NCBI GenBank assembly: GCA_964017145.1
Contig: OZ024852.1
Location: 3,249,643 to 3,313,642, forward strand
Origin: Agrocybe praecox
Lineage: Eukaryota; Basidiomycota; Agaricomycetes; Agaricales; Agrocybaceae
DNA: 64,000 nucleotides
Reading direction: 5' to 3'
Part shown: one piece after another, positions 50,936-60,600 of the stretch
How positions within the stretch are numbered: position 1 is the stretch's first letter
Layout: every line of letters starts with the position of its first letter
Notes under the pieces: generated by a model
Seen by the model: only the letters and a program-made list of their open reading frames with translations
Databases searched by the model: none
What the model was told of the DNA's origin: nothing
Made by a program: the position numbers and the translations under genes

Positions 50936-50988
50936 TTGTTCGAACGAAGCGCCGAAGTGAGGCCGTAGGCCGAACGAAGGTGCTGAGT

Positions 50989-51067
50989 GAGAAAGGACAA
51001 AGGTGTAGTAGGGAATTCTACTGCACGACCTTTTCGCTTTTATAGCTCTTCAGGTCCTATATTTCTC
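50989..51067 (-). ncRNA. hammerhead ribozyme, copy C (reference description)
   Basis: Read on minus from 51067: GAGAA, a 4-nt bulge AUAU, then AGGAC (51058-51054) form the 5' strand of stem I. The core CUGAAGA (51053-51047) follows. Stem II is GCU/AGC with loop AUAAA, followed by GAAA (51035-51032). Stem III starts AAGGU, closes over a hairpin containing AGUAG/CUACU, and returns as ACCUU (51004-51000). The cleavage nucleotide is U at 50999. GUCCU then UUCUC (50998-50989) complete stem I. Every required core base is present: CUGANGA, GAA, the A-U pair and H17. Hammerheads are known in Penelope-like elements. Self-cleavage is predicted, not shown. Confidence 0.75.
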
Positions 51068-52209
51068 GATAGCTAGATCGGTTAGATCTGTTAACCATCG
51101 TGCTTACCGATCTCATTGGTAAGTCTGATTACGATGTTCTATAACAATTAGTAGCTGTGAAGTCTTACATCCCGCGGGATCGCTGACCAATAATCGGCCA
51201 GAAGCACGATATCAATCAGCGAAACGCCGCAGTATCAGTAAGCTGTCAGTTCCAGCGACAACGACCAAAGTAGATCGATGGATATAAATACTTAGCGTAG
51301 TGGCCAAATGCGGAAGGTAAGGGATTACGTAATGATGGGCGCTTGTTACGCGCTTTTATGTAATCCGCATTATAGCGCCAACTCGACGCTATTATTATAC
51401 CTACGCTTAGGTTAGGTTCGGGTTAGAGGTTAGGCTGCCGAACCGATCGTTAAGTAGTTAGCTACTGTATTCTCGATTAAGAGATCGACGTACGTTAGAG
51501 TTAGAGTTAGGTAAGCGTTTTACCGGTAGATTAGAATTCTTTAACTCGAACTGGTTATGTTCAGACTGGAATTTGCTAAGGCTATAATCAATAAAGATAA
51601 CCAGTCAATTACGTGCGTCCTTTTGTTATATAATTAAATAACTTAGGGTTTTATTTGTTAAACGCAAAGGGCGTTACTAGGATAATGTTAGACTCGACGA
51701 CGAGATGCGTGCATCAATCAAGTGTTTGTTGCGGCTAAAAGCAACTAACTACCCGAGCCGAAGCAAGGGCTAACGTTCGTTCAAGGCTTGGGCAAAGGGA
51801 CCACCGAGGCCGGTCAATAACCAGCCAAGCTTATACCTGCTATCTGTCGCGGGTTCTGCACAAGGTCAGGTAGCGTCTCGCATTATCTCGCGATTAACCG
51901 CAATCCTTTCCCGACACAAGGCATGGCCTTTGAGTGGTTTGCTTGGGCACAAGCGCTACTAGTCTATGCCGTTGGTTGTCTTTGGCCAATTAAATCGGCT
52001 ACCAAGCGGCTACATAGTCTATGCAATGGGTGAATGTCGCAAGGTTTTTAATGCCGAGCAACTTAGACACGTCGCGCGTACTCGAGATCGATCCGAATCA
52101 ATCTGAAGTCGTTCTACAGTTTTATTATACCACACATTCGACCACCGCCGTCGCCTTCCGAGTTCTTACGGGATCGGGGAAACAGTCGTATCTAGTAGCA
52201 CAGTTTTTA

Positions 52210-55200
52210 TTATCTGCCATATCCGCCACCTAGGTTGGCGAAGAGAGTATCTTCCAGTCTTGGGCGCCATTCCAGATCGCCAGCTTCAGCAGGTTCATCG
52301 CGAACCCGGCCGGGTTCGTTTGGAGCCTCTGCAAAGCCGAACGGAAGGACGGCAATCGGTGGATGATCCGCCAATTCTCTCTCGTAAACATTCAACACTT
52401 CTTGTTTCCAAGAACTTGTTAGGTCAAACAGGTTTCGTGTACGCTTTCGCGATACGATCAGTCGACGATTCAATATATCGGTTTTAGTAACATCCGGAAC
52501 AAGGGTCTGCCAGCCTGGCCGCACATATAGGGAAGTGTTAACCTCCGAATACATGTCAGTGTACTGTTTAGGCCAATGATCGATATGATTCTCGTAGCGG
52601 TAGTGGCCTGTTTCCAGGGTTAACGCGCCATCACGCTGACCTCTATTGAGGTATTCGCGCCAATAATCGAAGATAGTGTTGATATATCCTTTTGCGTTGA
52701 AATAGTTCCATGCTGTATTAAAGCTGCCTTTAAGTACCAAAACGCCCGCGTCGTTATCGCGATGTTGAGAATTAACGCTTAAGCGATTATCCCATCGTTT
52801 TGAAATGTCAGACTTGAGCCAGCCGTATATCATATCCTGCGGATAGCCGCGTGCGATGTACAAACCTGCTAAGGAATGTAGTGCATCTCGGTAGTCGCTA
52901 AATTTACTACTTAGCACGGCTAAACGAGCCATCTCACCCCAGAATGTACCACGTTTGACGTCGTAAGGGTGGTGGCTAGCAAAAGGAACTCTTTCTTGGT
53001 GGTTGCGAAGCTTGCGGTAGGGTCTATGTTCTAATTTTTTATTATCATCAACATAGAGGAACATGTCCAAAAACGGAGCATGTGTAGGCGACGCATCCCA
53101 TTCTATTACACAGGTGTGTATCTGGACGCACGAAACGATTTGAACGGCGCGTTCAAGCGTATCGGCGTATACAATTGCCAGACAATCATCAATATAGCGC
53201 CCGTAGAAAGGGACATCTTTATTATTCATTATTTTACTTTCTACTTCATATGCATAGCCAAAAAGGTTGGCTAAGTCCGGGGACGATGCTACACCCATAG
53301 CTAGTCCACGCGTCTGAAGGTAATACTTTTTTTGAAATTGTGTAATTAAATTAGTGTTTCCCAGTCGTAAAGCGGCGTCAAACAAAGTGGCAAACGCCTC
53401 GTCTTCGTCTGACAACTCTTCGCCGGCGTTAATTTTATCGCCAAAGTAATACAGATTAAATAACTCTGTTATCTTTTTGAGGCAAGTCTCTATCTCTATA
53501 TTAGGATAAAAGGCTACGACGTCTCCAGTAACAATGAAGTACTTTCGACTAGGATCTAATTGTAGTTTACTTAATTTTATCGCCAAGTCCTTGCTACCAT
53601 GAATGATAGTTGGCGCCGTTTGAATTAACGGTTTAAGAATTTTTGAAACTAACTTAGCTGCAGTGTTGATTACAGCAGAATGACACGGTATAATAGGACG
53701 CATTTTGGTAGGGACCTTATGAATTTTAGGTATACCATAAAATAATGGCAATTTGTGTCGTGCCGTGAACTGTATCTCACCATCTAATCGTTTAGGGAGA
53801 CCATCGTCATTTTGGACGTGAGGCGTCATTGACGACCGCAAGAAGTCCGGCACCTGCATTTCATACTTAGGTACTGCAGCGGCCATATCAGCGAGCTGCA
53901 AAGTTAGTTCGTTTTGGGACCGAAGGATTAAAGACACGGTACGGTGTGGGCCATACTTTGTGGGTTGAAAACCATATGATAATTCAGTATAGTTACTTGT
54001 ATCGTCTAATAATTCTTGGCACTTGGTTATGATCCACTCGCGTTCTGAGACCGCAATTCCAAGATTTTTGTCGGTTCCTGTAACTACGTATTTATTACTT
54101 AGCAGGAACTCTTTGATTTCGGCAAGATCAGGTGTAAACGCTTTAAATTCTCTCCTGTCTTCTGATTCGCTGGGTATGTAGGTACGTTGAACGTACGCTC
54201 GACCTCTTGCGAAACCGTTACCAATATATTTGGGTAACTTCGATGGCTTACTTGTTTTAGGTAACGCGTTAAGCGGTTCGAAATCTGGATCATAATCAGT
54301 GTTGTTTTCCACTCCAATGAAGGCAAAGTGGAGACGCCATGATAAACGTCGTTCAAAGTCTTTCGCGGCTTTCAGAATTAATGATTCGTCGCGGCGTGAG
54401 GTAAACATAAACCTCATGCCCATACTTAGCTGATATTCGATATTTTTCGGGATGTTCACACCAGGACTGAGATGAATAATGCTTTTAAATTGGAGTGCGA
54501 GTAGTACATTAACAGGCGTATTTAAAAGTATATAATTGACAGCGAGGGGGAATGGTATAGTCAGTAACCAATCTGGATAAGTGAACGGGAGGTCATACCG
54601 GAATATAATGGGGGTACGCGTTAACGTACCCCCCGAAATGACCGACGAGGGAAGAAGTGCCGACGAATACGATATCGGAGCACTCACTTCTTCCCTTGGT
54701 TGCCTCTGCCTTTGCCCTTGCCCTTGCGAGCTTTCTTGTTGGGGGCCTTGAAGCGCTCGTTGGTGGCCTTGATGTTGGCGCCACGTTGAGCTTCCCGAGC
54801 GGCCTCGGTGCGATCGGCGTGTTGACGTCCCTTCTTGATGGAACGTTGTGCTTGCTTCTGATAGCGTGGAGAGGATGTTAGCCTCTTGATCGAATCGAGG
54901 TAGGCCGCCTTGCGCATCTTGTCTAAAATGGCGAGATGGTTGGCGGCCTCCGTGAAGTTGGTAATCACCTTCGGTTTTGGACCCTTGGAAGAGCCCGCCT
55001 TGGCGTTGGACTGTTAAAGGGTGGTGAGAGGTTTGAAGGCGAAAATAAAAGGCGTTACTCACCGAATTAGCCTTTCCGAGTTTAGCAGCGACTGCCTTGT
55101 CGATCATTGACTGGATCGATGCGGTGTTGGGAACCGCGTCAGCTGCTTCAACGTCGGCCGATCGCTTGATCTCCTTCTTGGCATCCAGTTTGAGTTGGGC

Positions 55201-55965
55201 CTGGTAGGCACTGGATTCGACGATCTGGATAAGACGCAGAGCGTATGGAAGGAGGTCTTGGCGGAGGTCCGCCGCGATCATGAGAACTGCACCCGAGGTG
55301 CGATAACCAATAGGTCGGGATTCACCGTCCTCCATCTCCTCGTCCCTGTCATCGAACAGGGTGACACCTGGGAGCAGCTTGCCAGCCGCATCCCTTATGT
55401 CTCCATCGGCAGCGCCGGAGAAGAGGAGAGTTTTAGCGCCGGCGATCATCTCATTCACCCTAGGGCGAACAAGATTCCAGCCTTCGTTAAAGAGAGTGAG
55501 GGAGTTGAGTTCTCCATCCACCTTGTTGAAGTCCTTTTCCTTGGCCTTCTTTGCTTCGAGGAAGCGAGCGGAGCGAAAGTCGTCCACACCCTTTTGAAGG
55601 GAGGTGCGGATGGCGAACGCTTCATCGGTTTCCGAGAACTCCTTAGAGAACTGTACTTCCGAGACCTTAACGGCCACGCTAGGTGGGAATTGACGCGGGG
55701 TGGCGTCATACATCTTCTGCCACTTGGACAGAAGGGCCCTCAACGACGAGCGTTGTTCCGCACGATGATTAACCGAAGTCAACCAGGGGCGGAGGGCAGG
55801 TTGGTACTGGATGGGCACCAGCGCCATGACCTGGTCGAAGGTCCCTGCTTGGGCAATCGTCATGTGGCGATGGTCGATGTTGGACTCTTTGCTGGGAGCG
55901 GTGGTGACAGCGGAGAGGAGGGGCCCAAGGGCCGGGGTGATGTTACGACGAGGGTTTGAAGACAT
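52210..55965 (-). CDS. Penelope-like ORF1-reverse transcriptase fusion frame, copy C
   Basis: The unspliced frame encodes 1251 residues. Residues 1-301 are the ORF1 N-terminal part. About residues 302-430 read the ORF1 basic region out of frame. The reverse transcriptase follows, with an N-terminal block (LLALQFKSIIHLSPG), T631-D632-K633-N, a YGIPKIHK block with PKIHK at 746-750, RPIIPCHS, catalytic D815 in GDVVAFYPNI, MGVASSPDLANL from 890, YIDD at 924-927 (catalytic DD) and SHHP around 998. These are the signature motifs of Penelope-like RT, which is related to telomerase. The C terminus (about 250 residues after SHHP) has no GIY-YIG endonuclease motif. RT could be made from unspliced RNA or by a -1 ribosomal shift from ORF1. 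Confidence 0.88.
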   Translation of the reverse strand: MSSNPRRNITPALGPLLSAVTTAPSKESNIDHRHMTIAQAGTFDQVMALVPIQYQPALRPWLTSVNHRAEQRSSLRALLSKWQKMYDATPRQFPPSVAVKVSEVQFSKEFSETDEAFAIRTSLQKGVDDFRSARFLEAKKAKEKDFNKVDGELNSLTLFNEGWNLVRPRVNEMIAGAKTLLFSGAADGDIRDAAGKLLPGVTLFDDRDEEMEDGESRPIGYRTSGAVLMIAADLRQDLLPYALRLIQIVESSAYQAQLKLDAKKEIKRSADVEAADAVPNTASIQSMIDKAVAAKLGKANSVSNAFYFRLQTSHHPLTVQRQGGLFQGSKTEGDYQLHGGRQPSRHFRQDAQGGLPRFDQEANILSTLSEASTTFHQEGTSTRRSHRGRSGSSTWRQHQGHQRALQGPQQESSQGQGQRQRQPREEVSAPISYSSALLPSSVISGGTLTRTPIIFRYDLPFTYPDWLLTIPFPLAVNYILLNTPVNVLLALQFKSIIHLSPGVNIPKNIEYQLSMGMRFMFTSRRDESLILKAAKDFERRLSWRLHFAFIGVENNTDYDPDFEPLNALPKTSKPSKLPKYIGNGFARGRAYVQRTYIPSESEDRREFKAFTPDLAEIKEFLLSNKYVVTGTDKNLGIAVSEREWIITKCQELLDDTSNYTELSYGFQPTKYGPHRTVSLILRSQNELTLQLADMAAAVPKYEMQVPDFLRSSMTPHVQNDDGLPKRLDGEIQFTARHKLPLFYGIPKIHKVPTKMRPIIPCHSAVINTAAKLVSKILKPLIQTAPTIIHGSKDLAIKLSKLQLDPSRKYFIVTGDVVAFYPNIEIETCLKKITELFNLYYFGDKINAGEELSDEDEAFATLFDAALRLGNTNLITQFQKKYYLQTRGLAMGVASSPDLANLFGYAYEVESKIMNNKDVPFYGRYIDDCLAIVYADTLERAVQIVSCVQIHTCVIEWDASPTHAPFLDMFLYVDDNKKLEHRPYRKLRNHQERVPFASHHPYDVKRGTFWGEMARLAVLSSKFSDYRDALHSLAGLYIARGYPQDMIYGWLKSDISKRWDNRLSVNSQHRDNDAGVLVLKGSFNTAWNYFNAKGYINTIFDYWREYLNRGQRDGALTLETGHYRYENHIDHWPKQYTDMYSEVNTSLYVRPGWQTLVPDVTKTDILNRRLIVSRKRTRNLFDLTSSWKQEVLNVYERELADHPPIAVLPFGFAEAPNEPGRVRDEPAEAGDLEWRPRLEDTLFANLGGGYGR
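54684..55965 (-). CDS. Penelope-like ORF1 protein (spliced form), copy C
   Basis: Exon 1 (55965-55063, 301 codons) and exon 2 (55010-54684) join across a 52-nt intron to give 409 residues. The splice leads straight into a sensible frame (SNAKAGSSKGPKPK, then ITNFTEAANHLAILDKM) ending in a highly basic tail (KKARKGKGKGRGNQGKK). The N-terminal half is mainly helical-looking with acidic patches (DDRDEEMEDGESRP). The basic tail suggests RNA binding, so a Gag-like role in packaging element RNA is plausible by inference; no zinc knuckle is present. Copy E conserves the same structure. The exon 2 frame lies one base downstream of the RT frame. Confidence 0.7.
55011..55062 (-). other. 52-nt intron inside copy C ORF1
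   Basis: GTGAGTAACG at the donor and CCCTTTAACAG at the acceptor. The length is not a multiple of three and the intron is free of stops in the upstream frame, so splicing yields ORF1 alone while retention yields the long ORF1-RT frame. Confidence 0.7.
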
Positions 55966-55992
55966 AATGGTGAATAGGATGGGGCGCGTTGA

Positions 55993-55998
55993 TTAGGG
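55993..55998 (+). repeat. TTAGGG between copies C and D
   Basis: One telomere unit directly after the 27-nt leader of copy C. Confidence 0.8.
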
Positions 55999-56412
55999 TT
56001 GTTCGAACGAAGCGCCGAAGTGAGGCCGTAGGCCGAACGAAGGTGCTGAGTGAGAAAGGACAAAGGTGTAGTAGGGAATTCTACTGCACGACCTTTTCGC
56101 TTTTATAGCTCTTCAGGTCCTATATTTCTCGATAGCTAGATCGGTTAGATCTGTTAACCATCGTGCTTACCGATCTCATTGGTAAGTCTGATTACGATGT
56201 TCTATAACAATTAGTAGCTGTGAAGTCTTACATCCCGCGGGATCGCTGACCAATAATCGGCCAGAAGCACGATATCAATCAGCGAAACGCCGCAGTATCA
56301 GTAAGCTGTCAGTTCCAGCGACAACGACCAAAGTAGATCGATGGATATAAATACTTAGCGTAGTGGCCAAATGCGGAAGGTAAGGGATTACGTAATGATG
56401 GGCGCTTGTTAC
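55999..56412 (-). mobile_element. Penelope-like retroelement copy D, 3' fragment
   Basis: Only the last 414 bases of the element 3' UTR remain, nearly identical to the corresponding part of copy C, including shared variants (CATCGTGCTTACC and GGCCAAATGCGG on plus). It ends at TTGTTAC, followed by TTAGGG and copy E. Confidence 0.85.
56052..56130 (-). ncRNA. hammerhead ribozyme, copy D
   Basis: Identical to the copy C ribozyme over all stems and the core. Because copy D lies just upstream (5') of copy C on the sense strand, cleavage here would trim a read-through transcript before copy C. Confidence 0.72.
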
Positions 56413-56418
56413 TTAGGG
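56413..56418 (+). repeat. TTAGGG between copies D and E
   Basis: One telomere unit at the truncation point of copy D. Confidence 0.8.
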
Positions 56419-56471
56419 TTGTTCGAACGAAGCGCCGAAGTGAGGCCGTAGGCCGAACGAAGGTGCTGAGT

Positions 56472-56550
56472 GAGAAAGGACGAAGGTGTAGTAGGGAATT
56501 CTACTGCACGACCTTTTCGCTTTTATAGCTCTTCAGGTCCTATTTTTCTC
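56472..56550 (-). ncRNA. hammerhead ribozyme, copy E, with C at the cleavage position
   Basis: The core CUGAAGA, stem II, GAAA and both pairing strands of stems I and III are unchanged. The cleavage nucleotide is C (plus-strand G at 56482) instead of U, still within the A/C/U rule, and the stem I bulge reads AAAU instead of AUAU. Confidence 0.72.
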
Positions 56551-57689
56551 TATAGCTAGATCGGTTAGATCTGTTAACCATCGCGCTTACCGATCTCATT
56601 GGTAAGTCTGATTACGATGTTCTATAACAATTAGTAGCTGTGAAGTCTTACGTCCCGCGGGATCGCTGACCAATGATCGGCCAGAAGCACGATACCAATC
56701 AGCGAAACGCCGCAGTATCAGTAAGCTGTCACTTCCAGCGACAACGACCAAAGTAGATCGATGGATATAAATACTTAGCGTAGTGGCCAAATGCGGAAGG
56801 TAAGGGATTACGTAATGATGGGCGCTTGTTACACGCTTATGTAATCCGCAGTATAGCGCCAACTCGACGCTATTATTATACCTACGCTTAGGTTAGGTTC
56901 GGGTTAGAGGTTAGGCTGCCGAACCGATCGTTAAGTAGTTAGCTACTGTATTCCCGATTAAGGGATCGACTTACGTTAGAGTTAGAGTTAGGTAAGCGTT
57001 TTACCGGTAGATTAGATTTCTTTAACTCGAACTTGTTATGTTCAGACTGGATTTGCTAAGGCTATAATCAATAAAGATAACCAGTCAATTACGAAAGTCC
57101 ATTTGTTATATAATTAAATAACTTAGGGTTTTATTTGTTAAACGCAAAGGGCGTTACTAGGATAATGTTAGACTCGACGACGAGATGCGTGCATCAATCA
57201 AGTGTTTGTTGCGGCTAAAAGCAACTAACTACCCAAGCCGAAGCAAGGGCTAACGTTCGTTCAAGGCTTTGGGCAAAGGGACCACCGAGGCCGGTCGTAA
57301 CCAGCCAAGCTTATACCTGCTATCTGTCGCGGGTTCTGCACAAGGTCAGGTAGCGTCTCGCATTATCTCGCGATTAACCGCAATCCTTCCCCGACACAAG
57401 GCATGGCCTTTGAGTGGTTTGCTTTGGGCACAAGCGCTACTAGTCTATGCCGTTGGTTGTCTTTGGCCAATTGAATCGGCTACCAAGCAGCTACATAGTC
57501 TATGCAATGGGTGAATATCGTAAGGCATGAATACCGAACAATTTAGACACGTCGCGCGTACTCGAGATCGATCCGAATCAATCTGAAGTCGTTCTACAGT
57601 TTTATTACACCACACGTTCGACCACCGCCGTCGCCTTCCGAGTTCTTACGGGATCGGGGAAACAGTCGTATCTAGTAGCACAGTTTTTA

Positions 57690-60600
57690 TTATCTGCCAT
57701 ATCCGCCACCTAGGTTGGCGAAGAGAGTATCTTCCAGTCTTGGGCGCCATTCCAGATCGCCAGCTTCAGCAGGTTCATCGCGAACCCGGCCGGGTTCGTT
57801 TGGAGCTTCTGCAAAGCCGAACGGAAGGACGGCAATCGGTGGATGATCCGCCAATTCTCTCTCGTAAACATTCAACACTTCTTGTTTCCAAGAACTTGTT
57901 AGGTCGAACAGGTTTCGTGTACGCTTTCGCGATACGATCAGTCGACGGTTAAGAATATCAGTTTTAGTGACATCAGGGACAAGGGTCTGCCAGCCTGGCC
58001 GCACATATAAGGAAGTGTTAACCTCCGAATACATGTCAGTGTACTGTTTAGGCCAATGATCTATATGATTCTCGTAGCGAAAGAGGCCTGTTTCCAGGGT
58101 CAATGCGCCATCACGCTGACCTCGATTGAGGTATTCGCGCCAATATTCAGAGATAGTGTTGATATATCCTTTTGCGTTGAAATAGTTCCATGCTGTATTA
58201 AAGCTGCCTTTAAGTACCAAAACGCCCGCGTCGTTATCGCGATGTTGAGAGTTAACGCTTAAGCGATTATCCCATCGTTTTGAAATGTCAGACTTAAGCC
58301 AGCCATATATCATATCCTGCGGATAGCCGCGTGCGATGTACAATCCTGCTAAGGAGTGTAAAGCATCTCGGTAGTCGCTAAATTTACTACTTAGCACGGC
58401 TAGACGAGCCATCTCTCCCCAGAACGTACCACGTTTGACGTCGTAGGGATGGTGGCTAGCGAAAGGAACTCTTTCTTGGTGGTTGCGAAGCTTGCGGTAT
58501 GGTCTATGTTCTAATTTTCTATTATCATCAACATAGAGAAACATGTCCAGAAACGGAGCATGTGTGGGCGACGCATCCCATTCTATTACACAGGTGTGTA
58601 TCTGGACGCACGAAACTATTTGAACGGCGCGTTCAAGTGTGTCGGCGTATACGATTGCCAGACAGTCATCAATATAGCGTCCGTAAAAAGGGACGTCTTT
58701 ATTATTCATTATTTTACTTTCTACTTCATATGCATAGCCAAAAAGGTTGGCTAAATCCGGGGACGATGCTACACCCATAGCTAGTCCGCGCGTCTGAAGG
58801 TAATACTTTTTTTGAAATTGTGTAATTAGATTAGTATTTCCAAGTCGTAAAGCGGCATCGAACAGGCGGGCAAAAGCCTCTTCGTCATCCGATAACTCTT
58901 CGCCGGCCTTAATTTTATCGCCAAAGTAATATAAATTAAATAATTCGGTTATTCTTTTGAGGCAAGTCTCTATCTCTATATTAGGATAAAAGGCAACGAC
59001 GTCTCCAGTAACAATGAAGTATTTACGACTGGGATCTAATTGTAATTTACTTAATTTTATCGCCAAGTCCTTGCTACCATGAATGATAGTTGGCGCCGTT
59101 TGAATTAACGGTTTAAGAATTTTTGAAACTAACTTAGCTGCAGTATTGATTACAGCAGAATGACACGGTATAATAGGACGCATTTTGGTAGGAACCTTGT
59201 GAATTTTAGGTATACCATAAAATAATGGCAATTTGTGTCGTGCCGTAAACTGTATTTCACCATCTAATCGTTTAGGGAAACCATCGTCATTTTGGACGTG
59301 AGGCGTCATTGACGACCGCAAGAAGTCCGGCACCTGCATTTCAAATTTAGGTACTGCAGCAGCCATATCAGCTAGCTGCAAAGTTAGTTCATTTTGGGAC
59401 CTAAGAATTAGAGACACAGTACGGTGTGGGCCGTACTTAGTGGGTTGAAAACCATATGATAATTCGGTATAGTTATTTGTATCGTCTAATAATTCTTGGC
59501 ACTTGGTAATGATCCACTCGCGTTCTGAGACCGCAATTCCAAGATTTTTATCTGTTCCTGTAACTACGTATTTATTACTTAGCAGGAATTCTTTGATTTC
59601 GGCAAGATCAGGTGTAAACGCTTTAAATTCTCTCCTGTCTTCTGATTCGCTGGGTATGTAGGTACGTTGCACGTACGCTCGACCTCTTGCGAAACCGTTA
59701 CCAATATATTTGGGTAACTTCGAAGGCTTACTTGTTTTGGGTAACGCGTTAAGCGGTTCGAAATCTGGATCATAATCAGTGTTGTTATCCACTCCAATGA
59801 AGGCAAAGTGGAGACGCCATGACAAGCGTCGTTCAAAGTCTTTCGCGGCTTTCAAAATTAATGATTCGTCGCGGCGTGAGGTAAACATAAACCTCATGCC
59901 CATACTTAGCTGATATTCGATATTTTTCGGGATGTTCACACCGGGACTGAGATGAATAATGCTTTTAAATTGGAGAGCGAGTAGTACATTAACAGGCGTA
60001 TTTAAAAGTATATAATTAACAGCGAGGGGGAAAGGTATAGTCAGTAACCAATCTGGATATGTGAACGGGAGGTCATACCGGAATACAATGGGGGCACGCG
60101 TTAACGTACCCCCCGAAATGACCGACGAGGGAGGAAGTGCCGACGAATACGATGTCGGAGCACTCACTTCTTCCCTTGGTTGCCTCTGCCCTTGCCCTTG
60201 CCCTTGCGAGCTTTCTTGTTGGGGGCCTTGAAGCGCTCGTTGGTGGCCTTGATGTTGGCGCCACGTTGAGCTTCCCGAGCGGCCTCGGTGCGATCGGCGT
60301 GTTGACGCCCCTTCTTGATGGAGCGTTGAGCCTGCTTCTGAAAGCGAGGAGAGGATGTTAGCCTCTTGATCGAATCGAGGTAGGCCGCCTTGCGCATCTT
60401 GTCTAGAATGGCGAGATGGTCGGCGGCCTCCGTGAAGTTGGTAATCACCTTCGGTTTGGGACCCTTGGAAGAGCCCGCCTTGGCGTTGGACTGTTAAAGG
60501 GTGGTGAGATGTTTGAAGGCGAAAATAAAAGGCATTACTCACCGAATTTGCCTTTCCGAGTTTGGCAGCGACTGCCTTATCGATCATTGACTGGATCGAT

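Larger units (their letters stand above)
50936..55992 (-). mobile_element. Penelope-like retroelement copy C, apparently full-length
   Basis: This 5.06-kb element is bounded by TTAGGG on both sides. Read on minus it has a 27-nt leader (55992-55966), the ORF1/RT coding region (55965-52210) and a 1.27-kb 3' UTR. The 3' UTR holds telomere-like tracts (51408-51434 and 51490-51507), and the hammerhead ribozyme lies near its 3' end. It has no endonuclease domain and no long terminal repeats. Its orientation (RNA 3' end towards the centromere) fits attachment to a telomeric 3' end, as known for Coprina elements of basidiomycetes and Athena elements of bdelloid rotifers. It is the only copy here with a complete coding region including the ORF1 start codon. 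Confidence 0.88.

Noticed and set aside
50936..52209. A second hammerhead deeper in the element 3' UTR (for example around CTGATTGA on minus)
   Set aside because: CTGATTGA does not match CUGANGA and no correctly placed GAAA and pairing stems accompany it.
52210..53000. GIY-YIG endonuclease domain at the RT C terminus, as in canonical Penelope elements
   Set aside because: No GIY or YIG motif or following catalytic Arg/Glu pattern is visible in the residues after SHHP; the tail is Pro/Glu-rich and ends LFANLGGGYGR.
55195..55959. 254-codon plus-strand frame opposite the retroelement ORF1, with a counterpart in copy E
   Set aside because: It is an antisense shadow of the conserved ORF1; its residues follow from the codon usage of the minus-strand gene and it contains no recognised motif.
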